Origin: Amarolinea aalborgensis
Lineage (GTDB): Bacteria > Chloroflexota > Anaerolineae > SSC4 > Amarolineaceae
Length of the DNA stretch: 64,000 nucleotides
Assembly: GCF_900491745.1 (NCBI RefSeq)
Contig: NZ_UETR01000006.1
Location: 251,013 to 315,012, forward strand
Reading direction: 5' to 3'
This document shows positions 43,694 through 52,496 of the stretch, one piece after another; positions within the stretch are counted from its first letter, which is position 1; the number at the start of each line of letters is the position of its first letter. The notes beneath the pieces are model-generated. The model worked only from the letters and a program-made list of their open reading frames with translations. It was not told the DNA's origin and searched no databases. The position numbers were made by a program, and so were the translations under genes.

Positions 43694-44842
43694 GTGCCTA
43701 CGGTTGGCATCAACTCACTCTTGCTGGCGTTGGATGATACGTACCGCAGTGCAGGCGTTTCCAACTATAACGCACAGCTCCTCCGTCACCTGCCTGCGGC
43801 GGCCCCAGACCTGCGCCTGGTGGCTTTTGCTGGTGATCGCCGCTTCACGCCGGCCCCCGGCGTGACCCTGCGGCGTCCGTCCTGGTCTACCCGGTCTCCG
43901 TTGGCGCGCATCGCCTGGGAGCAGAGCGCGCTGGCGTTGGCAAGTCGGCGCGTAGATCTGTTGCACGGCTCGGTCTATGCCAGCCCTGTGCTGGCGGCAT
44001 GTCCCACGGTCATTACGGTGCACGACCTGACCTTTGTCCATCAGGCCGCGATGCTAAGACCGTTCAATCGAGTCTATTTGCGCTTGATCACCCGCCTATC
44101 GGCCCGACGCGCAGCGCGTGTCATTGCCACGTCGGAGCATACGCGGCGTGAACTGATGGATTGGCTGGCCTTGCCCCCTGGCCGTGTGGTTGCTGTCCCC
44201 AACGGCGTAAGCGAGGAATTTGCGCCCGCCGCGCCCACCGCCGTTGAAGCCTTTCGCCAGCAGCACGGCCTGCCGGCCCGTTTTGTTCTCTTTGTGGGCA
44301 CCCTGGAACCGCGTAAGAACCTGGTGCGGTTGATCGAAGCCTTTGCACGTGCGCGCGCCAGTCTGCATGACGAGACCTACCTGGTCATTGCAGGCAGCAG
44401 AGGCTGGTACTACGAACAGATTTTTGCGCACGCAGCGTCGCTCGATCAAGGTGCAGCCATTTTGTTTCCGGGCTTTGTCTCCGCCGAGGCGTTGCCCTGG
44501 TGGTATCGGGCCGCCGCTGTTTTTGTTTATCCATCCCTATACGAGGGATTTGGTCTGCCGGTATTGGAAGCCATGGCCAGCGGAACAGCCGTCATCACGT
44601 CAAACACGTCATCCTTGCCTGAAGTCGTGGGCGACGCCGCCTTATCGGTGGACCCAACCGATGTGGATGCGTTGGCTGCGGCCCTGGTGCGTCTCTTGAA
44701 CGATGAGACGCTGCGCGGCCAATTGAGCGCGGCCGGAGTGCGTCAGGCCGCGCAGTTTTCCTGGCGGCGCTGCGCCCAGGAAACCGTTGCGGTTTACCGC
44801 GAAGCGCTCGGTTTACCCCCAAAGTTGGAGCGCCCGGCATGA
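43694..44842 (+). CDS. Glycosyltransferase family 4 (GT-B)
   Basis: 382 residues from GTG 43694 (weak site); TTG 43655 would overlap the previous gene. GT4 features FVGTLEPRKNLVRLIEAF and YEGFGLPVLEAMASGTAVITS (E-x7-E) are clear. The N-terminal INSLLLALDDTYRSAGVSNYNAQLLRHL loop is like mannosyltransferases with a glycine-rich donor loop. It overlaps the sugar transferase gene by 4 bp. Confidence 0.9.
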   Translation: MPTVGINSLLLALDDTYRSAGVSNYNAQLLRHLPAAAPDLRLVAFAGDRRFTPAPGVTLRRPSWSTRSPLARIAWEQSALALASRRVDLLHGSVYASPVLAACPTVITVHDLTFVHQAAMLRPFNRVYLRLITRLSARRAARVIATSEHTRRELMDWLALPPGRVVAVPNGVSEEFAPAAPTAVEAFRQQHGLPARFVLFVGTLEPRKNLVRLIEAFARARASLHDETYLVIAGSRGWYYEQIFAHAASLDQGAAILFPGFVSAEALPWWYRAAAVFVYPSLYEGFGLPVLEAMASGTAVITSNTSSLPEVVGDAALSVDPTDVDALAAALVRLLNDETLRGQLSAAGVRQAAQFSWRRCAQETVAVYREALGLPPKLERPA

Positions 44843-46266
44843 CGCCATCGCTACGTCGCCGCCTCTCCACCATCCTGGTTGTCATGGATATCATCTTGAT
44901 CAACGTTGCGTTTGGCGTGGCTTACTATCTGCGCTATGAGCTGCAGTGGTTTCGCGACCTCGACCCGAGCACCTACCGCAGCTTCGACGCGTATGTGCCT
45001 TTTGCCATGCTCCTGACCGTCGTGCTGCTTTTGGCGTATCGCGTGGATGGCGCCTATGACATTCGGCGTGACAGCAGCCTGATCGAAGAAGCCTATCGCA
45101 TCACCGCGGGCACCGCGACCGCGATCATCGTCATGGTGGCGATTTCATTCTTCACGCGGCCTCAGCTCAACTCCCGTCTGATCTACGTCTACACGGGCAT
45201 TCTCATTCCAGCATTCCTCATTCTCTCCCGCATCGTCTTCCGCACCTGGCTGGCCTATCTGCGCCGCCGCGGCATTGGCGTAGACCGCATCCTGATTGTG
45301 GGCGCGGGCGAAGTGGGCCGCATGGTCATGCGTAACGTCGTGGCTCAACCCGAACTGGGCTATGAGATCGTCGGTTTCCTGGATGATGACCCCAGTAAGA
45401 GCGCCGCCACCCTGGGCCGCTTACGCGGGCTGGGCACCATTGACTGCCTGCTTGATGTGCTCAAGACCACACCGGTAGATGAGGTCATCGTGGCCTTGCC
45501 CTGGCATGCACACCGTAAAATTGTGCAGGTCGTGCAGCAGGTCCAGCAGGCCAACGTGCGCCCCCGCATTGTGCCTGACCTGTTTGCGCTCATGCTCGGT
45601 CGTGTGCGACTTGACCAGATCAACGGGATTCCCCTCATCGGCATGCAGCCGGCCGCGATTACCGGCATCAACCGCGCGGCCAAACGTCTGGTTGATGTGG
45701 CGACCAGCATTGCGGCGATCACCGTCACCTCGCCATTCTGGCTCATCGTGCCCATCTTGATCAAGCTCGATTCGCCTGGGCCGGTTTTTTTCAACCAGGT
45801 GCGGATCGGTCGCAATGGCAAGCCGTTCGTGGTCCATAAGTTTCGCTCGATGGTGGCCAACGCCGAGGAGCAGAAGGACAGCCTGCGCGACCTCAATGAA
45901 GCAGATGGCCCGCTTTTCAAAATCAAAGAAGACCCGCGCACGACGCGTGTGGGGCGTTGGCTGCGCCGCACCAGCCTGGACGAACTGCCGCAGTTCCTCA
46001 ACGTCCTGCAGGGCGACATGAGCCTGGTGGGGCCGCGACCAGCCTTGCCTGACGAAGTCGCCCAGTATGAGGAATGGCACAAACGGCGCCTCGATGCCGC
46101 GCCCGGCATCACCGGCCTCTGGCAGGTTTCAGGCCGCAGCCTCGTCGGCTTCGAAGAAATGGTGCTTCTTGATACATTTTACTGCGAGAATTGGTCTTTT
46201 GGACTCGATCTCAAAATCCTCCTCAAGACCATCCCTCGCGTCATCCTGGGAGAAGGTGCTTTCTAA
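44839..46266 (+). CDS. Polyprenyl-phosphate sugar-1-phosphate transferase (WbaP/WcaJ type)
   Basis: 475 residues. An N-terminal block of four helices and a CoA-binding-like Rossmann domain (DRILIVGAGEVGRMVMRNV) precede the catalytic bacterial sugar transferase domain from about residue 285 (AAKRLVDVATSIAAITVTSP, SPGPVFFNQVRIGRNGKPF, KFRSMV, RRTSLDELPQFLNVLQGDMSLVGPRP). It adds the first sugar phosphate to undecaprenyl phosphate for exopolysaccharide or O-antigen repeat synthesis. Confidence 0.92.
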   Translation: MTPSLRRRLSTILVVMDIILINVAFGVAYYLRYELQWFRDLDPSTYRSFDAYVPFAMLLTVVLLLAYRVDGAYDIRRDSSLIEEAYRITAGTATAIIVMVAISFFTRPQLNSRLIYVYTGILIPAFLILSRIVFRTWLAYLRRRGIGVDRILIVGAGEVGRMVMRNVVAQPELGYEIVGFLDDDPSKSAATLGRLRGLGTIDCLLDVLKTTPVDEVIVALPWHAHRKIVQVVQQVQQANVRPRIVPDLFALMLGRVRLDQINGIPLIGMQPAAITGINRAAKRLVDVATSIAAITVTSPFWLIVPILIKLDSPGPVFFNQVRIGRNGKPFVVHKFRSMVANAEEQKDSLRDLNEADGPLFKIKEDPRTTRVGRWLRRTSLDELPQFLNVLQGDMSLVGPRPALPDEVAQYEEWHKRRLDAAPGITGLWQVSGRSLVGFEEMVLLDTFYCENWSFGLDLKILLKTIPRVILGEGAF

Positions 46267-46268
46267 CC

Positions 46269-47492
46269 GTGCCAAAAATTCTTATCGGCATGTCTGACAC
46301 AGGCGGCGGTCATCGCAGCGCCGCCGAATCGCTGGCGGCTGTCATCAAGCAGCTGCGCGGCGACGAGGTGCAAGTCGTGATCGCCGATTTGCTCTCGAAT
46401 CATACTTTTTGGCCGTTGAATCAGGTGCGACATGCGTACGCGCCGGTTGTGGCAAAGGCCCCTTCCTTATGGAAATTGAGTTGGTGGCTGCCCGAAGCGC
46501 CCTGGCGCTGGAAGCTGCTTGAACGGTCGTTCTTGCCTCTGCTGCGCGGGCCCCTGGGCGGCTACCTGCGTATCCAGCAACCTGATCTGTATGTTTCCGT
46601 TCATCCACTCCTCAATCACGTGGCTTTGCGCCTGCTGCGCGCGGCCGGCAACCGCTGCCCCGCGGCGACCGTCGTTACCGATTTGGGCGGCGGCCACCCA
46701 ACCTGGTTCTGTCCGGAGATGAACCTGGTGACGGTTGGCAGCCAAGCCCTGTACGATTTAGCCATTGCGCGCGGCGTGCCAGAGACGCGCCTGCGCATGC
46801 TCGGCTTACCGGTCAGCCCGCGCTTTGGCGCGCCGGGTCAGGATCAGGCTTCGCTGCGTCGGGCGCTCAACCTGGCGGAAGACCGCCCGACGGCCCTGGT
46901 GATTGGCGGCGGCGAGGGCATGGGGCCTTTGGCTGACATCACGCGGGCGCTGGCGCAGGAACTCAGCGCGGTGCAAGGGCAACTGGTGGTGATTTGTGGA
47001 CGCAATGAGAAGCTGCGGGTCGAATTGGCGGGGCAGCAGTGGCCCGCGCCGGTGGCTGTGCAAGGTTTTGTGCGCAACATGGCGGAATGGATGGCCGCCA
47101 GCGACTGCGTGGTGACCAAGGCCGGCCCTGGCACTATCGTCGAAGCGTGCATCGTGGGACGCCCGATCATGCTCAGCGATTACATTGATGGGCAAGAGAC
47201 GGGCAACGTCAGCTATGTGGTGGAAAACGGCATCGGCGCGTTTAGCCGCGACCCCGCGGAGATTGGCCGCATCGTCAGCCAATGGCTGACGCCAGGCAAT
47301 CCTGGTCTGGCGGCCATGTCCGCACGTGCGCGAAGCATGGCGCGGCCGCAGGCCACGACCGACATCGCCAATGCACTGCTCGATCTGCTGCCAGAACACA
47401 GTCAGCGTCGCCAGCGTCGTGTGGCTGCCAAGCCGCCGCGCCGCATCCCCGCCATTACCATAGGATCGCCAGATGCCAAAAACAGCAGCTAA
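46269..47492 (+). CDS. MGDG synthase/UgtP-like glycosyltransferase (GT28)
   Basis: 407 residues from GTG 46269; GGAGAAGG is about 12 bp upstream. ILIGMSDTGGGHRSAAESLAAVI is the family N-terminus for diacylglycerol glycosyltransferases and MurG relatives; VTDLGGGHPTWF and DCVVTKAGPGTIVEACIVGRPIML form the acceptor and donor regions. It probably glycosylates a membrane lipid. It overlaps radA by 20 bp. Confidence 0.85.
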   Translation: MPKILIGMSDTGGGHRSAAESLAAVIKQLRGDEVQVVIADLLSNHTFWPLNQVRHAYAPVVAKAPSLWKLSWWLPEAPWRWKLLERSFLPLLRGPLGGYLRIQQPDLYVSVHPLLNHVALRLLRAAGNRCPAATVVTDLGGGHPTWFCPEMNLVTVGSQALYDLAIARGVPETRLRMLGLPVSPRFGAPGQDQASLRRALNLAEDRPTALVIGGGEGMGPLADITRALAQELSAVQGQLVVICGRNEKLRVELAGQQWPAPVAVQGFVRNMAEWMAASDCVVTKAGPGTIVEACIVGRPIMLSDYIDGQETGNVSYVVENGIGAFSRDPAEIGRIVSQWLTPGNPGLAAMSARARSMARPQATTDIANALLDLLPEHSQRRQRRVAAKPPRRIPAITIGSPDAKNSS

Positions 47493-48855
47493 AGCCAAGA
47501 CCGTTTTCATCTGCCAACAGTGCGGCAATACATCGCCTAAGTGGATGGGACGCTGCCCCGACTGCGGCGAGTGGAACACCCTGGTCGAGACCACCCTGGA
47601 ACCTGAGCCGCCGACCGGTCGCCGCGGCGGCCTGGCGCCTTCCAACAGCGCGCCGCAGGCCCTGCCTGACATTCCGGCTGACGGCTACGCGCGTATTCCC
47701 GTGCCCATGGGCGAGCTGAGTCGTGTGCTCGGCGGCGGCATTGTGCCCGGCTCGGCCGTCCTCATCGGCGGCGACCCAGGCATCGGCAAAAGCACGCTGC
47801 TCCTACAGATGTGTTCCATGCTGGCCCAACGCGGCGTGGTGCTTTACGTTTCCGGCGAGGAGTCTGCCGCGCAGATCAAGCTGCGCGCCGAACGGCTGGG
47901 CATAACGGACCAGACGCTCTTTGTGCTGGCAGACACGCACGTGGAGAGCATGATGGTGCATATGCAGAATTTACAGCCATCCCTGGTCGTCGTGGATTCG
48001 ATCCAGGCCATCTACACCGAAACGATCTCGTCGGCCGCGGGCAGCGTGAGCCAGGTGCGCGAGAGCGCCGCCATGCTGGTGCGCGCGGCCAAGGCCCAAA
48101 ACACGCCCATCTTCCTCGTGGGCCACGTGACCAAAGAGGGCGCGATTGCCGGGCCGCGCGTGTTGGAGCACATGGTGGATGTGGTGCTCTACCTGGAGGG
48201 CGAGCGCTTCCATACCTACCGCTTGCTGCGCGGCGTCAAGAACCGCTTTGGCGCCACGGACGAAGTGGGCGTCTTCGAGATGGGCGCGCAGGGCATGAGC
48301 GAAGTGACGAATCCTTCGGAGGTCTTCCTGGCTGAGCGCCTGCCCAATGCAGCCGGATCGGCCATTGCCGTGACGATGGAGGGCACCCGGCCGCTGCTCG
48401 TCGAGATGCAAGCCTTGTCGAGCACGACCAGTTTCTCGATGCCGCGACGCACCGCCAATGGCATTGATTTCAACCGCCTGCTGCTGCTGGTCGCGGTGTT
48501 GAGCAAGCGCGTGGGCCTGCGCCTGTCCGATCAAGATGTCTTCGTCAACGTGGTAGGCGGCTTGACGGTGGAAGAGCCGGCGGCCGATCTACCGGTGGCG
48601 GTGGCGATTGCCTCGAGTTACAAGAACACACCGGTCGCTGCGGATGTGGCGCTCATGGGCGAGGTTGGCCTGTCCGGCGAGCTGCGCGCGATCAGCCAGC
48701 TCAGCAAGCGCCTCAACGAGGCAGCCAAGCTCGGTTTCAAGCGCGCCATCGTGCCGCGCAATTCGCAGCGCAAACTGGACGGCGCGCCTGGGAGCATCGA
48801 GGTCATCGGGGTGCGCACGATCAGCGAAGCGATCGAGGCGGCGTTGATCGGCTGA
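47473..48855 (+). CDS. radA: DNA repair protein RadA
   Basis: 460 residues. Zinc finger CQQCGN...CPDCGEW (residues 14-32), RecA-like ATPase with Walker A GDPGIGKSTLL (about 99-109), the RadA-specific KNRFG motif (about 255-259) and a C-terminal Lon-protease-like domain. It drives branch migration in recombination repair. ATG 47473 lies inside the previous gene. It is an odd passenger at the end of a glycan operon, but the overlap argues for co-transcription. Confidence 0.95.
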   Translation: MPKTAAKAKTVFICQQCGNTSPKWMGRCPDCGEWNTLVETTLEPEPPTGRRGGLAPSNSAPQALPDIPADGYARIPVPMGELSRVLGGGIVPGSAVLIGGDPGIGKSTLLLQMCSMLAQRGVVLYVSGEESAAQIKLRAERLGITDQTLFVLADTHVESMMVHMQNLQPSLVVVDSIQAIYTETISSAAGSVSQVRESAAMLVRAAKAQNTPIFLVGHVTKEGAIAGPRVLEHMVDVVLYLEGERFHTYRLLRGVKNRFGATDEVGVFEMGAQGMSEVTNPSEVFLAERLPNAAGSAIAVTMEGTRPLLVEMQALSSTTSFSMPRRTANGIDFNRLLLLVAVLSKRVGLRLSDQDVFVNVVGGLTVEEPAADLPVAVAIASSYKNTPVAADVALMGEVGLSGELRAISQLSKRLNEAAKLGFKRAIVPRNSQRKLDGAPGSIEVIGVRTISEAIEAALIG

Positions 48856-48864
48856 GCCTGGTTT

Positions 48865-49128
48865 TCAGACGAGCATTTGATCTACGTTACACCAGCGCCA
48901 CGTTTCGCCCGGCTCGAACGACTGAATGATGGGATGACCGCTGGCGTGGGAGTGTTTGGTGGCATGTTTGTGCAGGGAGTCATCGCAGCAGCCGACATGC
49001 CCGCAGGTCAGGCAGAGGCGCAGATGCACCCAGCTCGCGCCCATGGCCAGGCATTCGACGCAGCCGGTTCCGCTCGGCGTCACCTCGTGAATCATGTCCA
49101 GGTGTTGACAGCTTTTCGTTTTCATCAT
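48865..49128 (-). CDS. UBP-type zinc-finger protein
   Basis: 87 residues. The ZnF-UBP fold is complete: CQH, GCVECLAMGASWVHLRLCLTCGHVGCCD, KHATKHSHASGHPIIQSFEPGETWRWC. In eukaryotes this finger binds ubiquitin C-termini; bacterial stand-alone copies are of unknown role. Two consecutive ATGs (49128, 49125) are possible starts. Convergent with radA, 9 bp apart. Confidence 0.85.
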   Translation of the reverse strand: MMKTKSCQHLDMIHEVTPSGTGCVECLAMGASWVHLRLCLTCGHVGCCDDSLHKHATKHSHASGHPIIQSFEPGETWRWCNVDQMLV

Positions 49129-49196
49129 GGATAGTCTAGCGTCTCCTTTTTCCGCTTTTTGGGCGAGGCTGCACATGAGCCGCGCTTCTTCACGAA

Positions 49197-49231
49197 CAGA
49201 CGCCGAGTTTCTACCAGAAACCCGGCGTCTG
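49197..49231 (-). terminator. Terminator after leuS
   Basis: CAGACGCCGAGTTTC / GAAACCCGGCGTCTG, 15-bp arms with one mismatch, just after the leuS stop (49235). The T-tract is poor. Confidence 0.55.
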
Positions 49232-49234
49232 TGA

Positions 49235-52042
49235 CTAAATCACGATATTGACCAATTTCTGCGGCGCGTAGATCACCTTGCGCACAGGTTTGCCTTCCAG
49301 CCACTTCTGCACCTTGTCGCTGGCCAGCGCGGCCGTGCGCGCGCCTTCCTCGCTGATATCGGCCGCCACTTCGATGCGCTCACGCACCTTGCCGTTGACC
49401 TGCACCACCAGCGTGATCAGATCTTCGCGGGCCATCTCAGGATCAAAGGCCGGCCAGGCTTGCTGATGAACGCTGTACGCGCCGCCCACGCGTTCCCACA
49501 GCTCCTCGCTGACATAGGGCATCAGCGGCGCCAGCATCAGGATCAGGCTGCGGATGGCCTCGCGCCAGGCCGGGCTGCCGAAAACCGCCGTTTCCCTGGC
49601 CTTGATCAAGTAGTTGTTGAACTCCATCAGCGCGGCCAGGGTGGTGTTGAATTTGAACGCCGCCATGTCTTCCGTCACCCGCTGAATCGTCTGATGCGTC
49701 TTGCGCTGCAGTTCCGCCATATCGCCCGGCGCTGGTGTGCGCGTGTCGGGTGCGGCCTGCACAACGCTCCAGATGCGATGCGCAAAGCGCTGAATGCCCT
49801 CGATGCCGCGGCTGTTCCAGGGGCCGCCCATGTCCCAGGGGCCGATGAACATCAAGTAGGCGCGCACCACATCAGCGCCATACTTCGCCACCAGGTCATC
49901 TGGTGACACCACGTTGCCCCGACTCTTGGACATTTTCTCGCCATCTTCGCCCAGGATCGTACCCTGGTTGAACAGGCGCCGCATCGGTTCGTCGAAATTG
50001 ACGACGCCGATGTCCCTCAGCGCTTTGGTGAAGAAGCGCGTGTACATCAGGTGCATCGTGGCATGCTCGATGCCGCCGGTGTACTGATCAACCGGCAGCC
50101 AGTACGCGCCCTGCGCTGTATCCCACGGCAGATCGTCGCGCTGAATGGGCTGTCCGCGCTTATGGTAAGGCGTGACGTACGCGTACTGATACCACGAGGA
50201 GCACATGAACGTGTCCATCGTGTCGGTTTCACGTTCGGCCGGGCCGCCGCAGGTAGGACACTGCACGAAGCGGAACCCCTTGTGAAACTTCAACGGGCTT
50301 TCACCGGTCGGCAGGAATTCCGCATCGGCCGGCAGGCGCACTGGCAGGTCTGCGTAAGGCACGGGCACGACGCCGCACTTCTCACAGTGGATCATCGGAA
50401 TCGGCGCGCCCCACATACGCTGACGGCTGATTAGCCAATCGCGCAGGCGATAGTTCACCGAGGCCTTGCCGACGCCTTGCTGCTCCAACCACGCGCTGAC
50501 CTTACTCTTGGCGGCATCGCCCGCGGTGCCGCTGAAGGCGCCGGAGTTGATCATGGTATGGTAGGCGTCATGAAACAGCACATCTTGATAGAACGCTTTG
50601 TCTTGCAGCAGATGCATGGCAATGGTCGCCTGGCCCGCGCGGCCGGGCGCGATGGCCTGACAGCGCTGTACGATCTCCTGGTCGTGCGCCACGCTGTCCA
50701 GCTCGATGACAGCGTCGTCAAAAATGAAAGCCGTGCGGCTGCCAGCCACATCCAGCCACTTGCCCGGCGTCTTTGCCTGCTGCGCAACAGCCAGATAGGC
50801 ATCCACCTGCGCGGGAGTCAAGCTGACCTGGAAAGCGTCGTCGGTTTCCACAAACGCAATGCCGGCGGCCGTCAACGCCGCCGCGAAATCAGCAGCGACA
50901 TGATCTTTCCAGGCCACACTCTTGCTCAGGCCATCGGGGCGGGCAATGACGGGGATGATCGGCAGGCCGTACTTGATTGCGAAGGCGAAGTCGCGTTCAT
51001 CATGGGCGGGCACAGCCATGATCGCGCCCGTGCCGTAGGTCATCAGGACATAGTCGGCAATCCACACCGGGATGCGTTCGCCGTTGACCGGGTTCGTAGC
51101 AAAGCCGCCCGTGAAAACGCCGGTTTTGTCTTTGTCCGCGGCCATGCGGTCAATATCGCTTTGGCGGCCGGCCTGGGCGCGATAGGCTTGTACGGCCGCG
51201 GCCTGCGTCTCGGTCGTCAGCGTGTCCACCAGCGGATGTTCGGGCGCCAGCACCATGAACGTGGCGCCCCACAGCGTATCCGGGCGCGTGGTGAAGACCT
51301 CAATCGGGTCGCCGCTGGCGGCCGGGAAGATCACCCGTGCGCCCTCGCTGCGGCCAATCCAATTGGTCTGCAGCACCTGCACCCGGTCCGGCCACTGCAT
51401 GCGGCTGAAATCCAGCAGTTCTTCGGCGTAGTCGGTGATCTTGAAGAACCATTGATTCAGCTCTTTTTTGATGACCGGCGTGCCGCAGCGTTCACAGTGG
51501 CGGTCTTCGCCCCAAACCTGCTCGCGCGCCAGGGTGGTATTGCACTTCGGGCAGAAGTCCACCGGCGCAAACGCGCGATAAGCCAGACCGGCTTCGTGCA
51601 GGCGCAGGAAGAACCACTGCGTCCATTTGTAATAGTCAGGATCGCAGGTGATGGCCTCACGATCCCAGGCGAACATGGCGCCCATCGAGCGCAGCTGCTT
51701 GCGCATGTATTCGATGTTCGACATGGTCCAGGTTGCGGGGTGAATGCCCCGCTTGATGGCGGCATTTTCAGCCGGCAGGCCAAAGGCATCGAAGCCCATG
51801 GGAAAGAAGACGTTGTAGCCCTGCATACGCTTGAAACGTGCGGCCGCGTCCGAGGGGGCCATGGCGTACCAATGACCGATGTGCAGATCGCCCGATGGAT
51901 AGGGCAGCATGGTCAGAAAATACCATTTGGGCCGTTCCTCGTTCGCGGCGCCGGTCAGTTCCCTGGTCTGATTGATCCCCGACTCATCCCATCGCTGCTG
52001 CCATTTCGGCTCGAATTCCTGCGATGCGTAGCGTTCATTCAT
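49235..52042 (-). CDS. leuS: Leucyl-tRNA synthetase
   Basis: 935 residues, class I. HIGH motif at residues 54-57 (YPSGDLHIGHW), an editing (CP1) domain with the conserved TTRPDTLWGATFMVLAPEHP stretch, zinc-like cysteines CPKCNTTLAREQVWGEDRHCERC, and KMSKS (residues about 700; EKMSKSRGN). It charges tRNA-Leu. Expression is controlled by a T-box leader directly upstream. Length is slightly above typical (about 820-880). Confidence 0.96.
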   Translation of the reverse strand: MNERYASQEFEPKWQQRWDESGINQTRELTGAANEERPKWYFLTMLPYPSGDLHIGHWYAMAPSDAAARFKRMQGYNVFFPMGFDAFGLPAENAAIKRGIHPATWTMSNIEYMRKQLRSMGAMFAWDREAITCDPDYYKWTQWFFLRLHEAGLAYRAFAPVDFCPKCNTTLAREQVWGEDRHCERCGTPVIKKELNQWFFKITDYAEELLDFSRMQWPDRVQVLQTNWIGRSEGARVIFPAASGDPIEVFTTRPDTLWGATFMVLAPEHPLVDTLTTETQAAAVQAYRAQAGRQSDIDRMAADKDKTGVFTGGFATNPVNGERIPVWIADYVLMTYGTGAIMAVPAHDERDFAFAIKYGLPIIPVIARPDGLSKSVAWKDHVAADFAAALTAAGIAFVETDDAFQVSLTPAQVDAYLAVAQQAKTPGKWLDVAGSRTAFIFDDAVIELDSVAHDQEIVQRCQAIAPGRAGQATIAMHLLQDKAFYQDVLFHDAYHTMINSGAFSGTAGDAAKSKVSAWLEQQGVGKASVNYRLRDWLISRQRMWGAPIPMIHCEKCGVVPVPYADLPVRLPADAEFLPTGESPLKFHKGFRFVQCPTCGGPAERETDTMDTFMCSSWYQYAYVTPYHKRGQPIQRDDLPWDTAQGAYWLPVDQYTGGIEHATMHLMYTRFFTKALRDIGVVNFDEPMRRLFNQGTILGEDGEKMSKSRGNVVSPDDLVAKYGADVVRAYLMFIGPWDMGGPWNSRGIEGIQRFAHRIWSVVQAAPDTRTPAPGDMAELQRKTHQTIQRVTEDMAAFKFNTTLAALMEFNNYLIKARETAVFGSPAWREAIRSLILMLAPLMPYVSEELWERVGGAYSVHQQAWPAFDPEMAREDLITLVVQVNGKVRERIEVAADISEEGARTAALASDKVQKWLEGKPVRKVIYAPQKLVNIVI

Positions 52043-52090
52043 GGTCTGTCTCCGATCTCCGTTCTACGCTGCCCTGTGCACAAGGCAAAC

Positions 52091-52424
52091 AAAAAACGCC
52101 GCTCGATCCCTGGCAGGGACGAAGCGACGCTCCGCGGTACCACCCTGATTAGCGTCTTCTGCGGGCCTTGCCGCTCACTCACGGCGGCGGCCAGCCCGTT
52201 TGACACTCGCTCAAGCGCCAGCTAACGGTGGCGAAACGGCGCAGGCTAGGCCCATGCGAAACACGGCCTCACGTGCGCGGCTCCCGGTCGAGTTCGGTCT
52301 CTTGACGCACGCGGGAGCGTCTACAGGCTTGCACCAACCGCCTGCTCTCTGCGCGTTGACCTACTACTACCGCTCATAGCCTTTGATCTGATATGCTGTC
52401 GTCATCGCCATGTCTGGCAATGGC
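52091..52424 (-). promoter_or_regulatory. T-box riboswitch leader of leuS
   Basis: The leader binds uncharged tRNA-Leu and permits readthrough into leuS. On the minus strand the T-box core AGGGTGGTACCGCGGAGC lies at 52146-52129. A terminator follows at 52129-52091 (imperfect GC stem, then TTTTTT). Upstream are Stem I features: AGTAGTA, then GCAGGCGGTTGGTGCAAGCC with the expected distal AG-rich loop, and closing CTCCCG/CGGGAG. A CTC Leu codon (52292-52290), in GAACTCGACC, sits where the specifier is expected. Confidence 0.9.
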
Positions 52425-52430
52425 GGGCTG

Positions 52431-52459
52431 AGTATACGCGACAGGTTAGGGATTGTCAA
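52431..52459 (-). promoter_or_regulatory. Promoter of the leuS leader
   Basis: Minus strand TTGACA (perfect), 17-bp spacer, TATACT. The predicted transcript start, about 52424, gives a leader of about 380 nt. Confidence 0.8.
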
Positions 52460-52496
52460 GGACAGGCAGGCGACAAAATGGCAACAGAAGCCCGAG

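Noticed and set aside
50477..52225. 582-codon open frame antisense to leuS
   Set aside because: It runs across leuS and the T-box leader; no family motifs.
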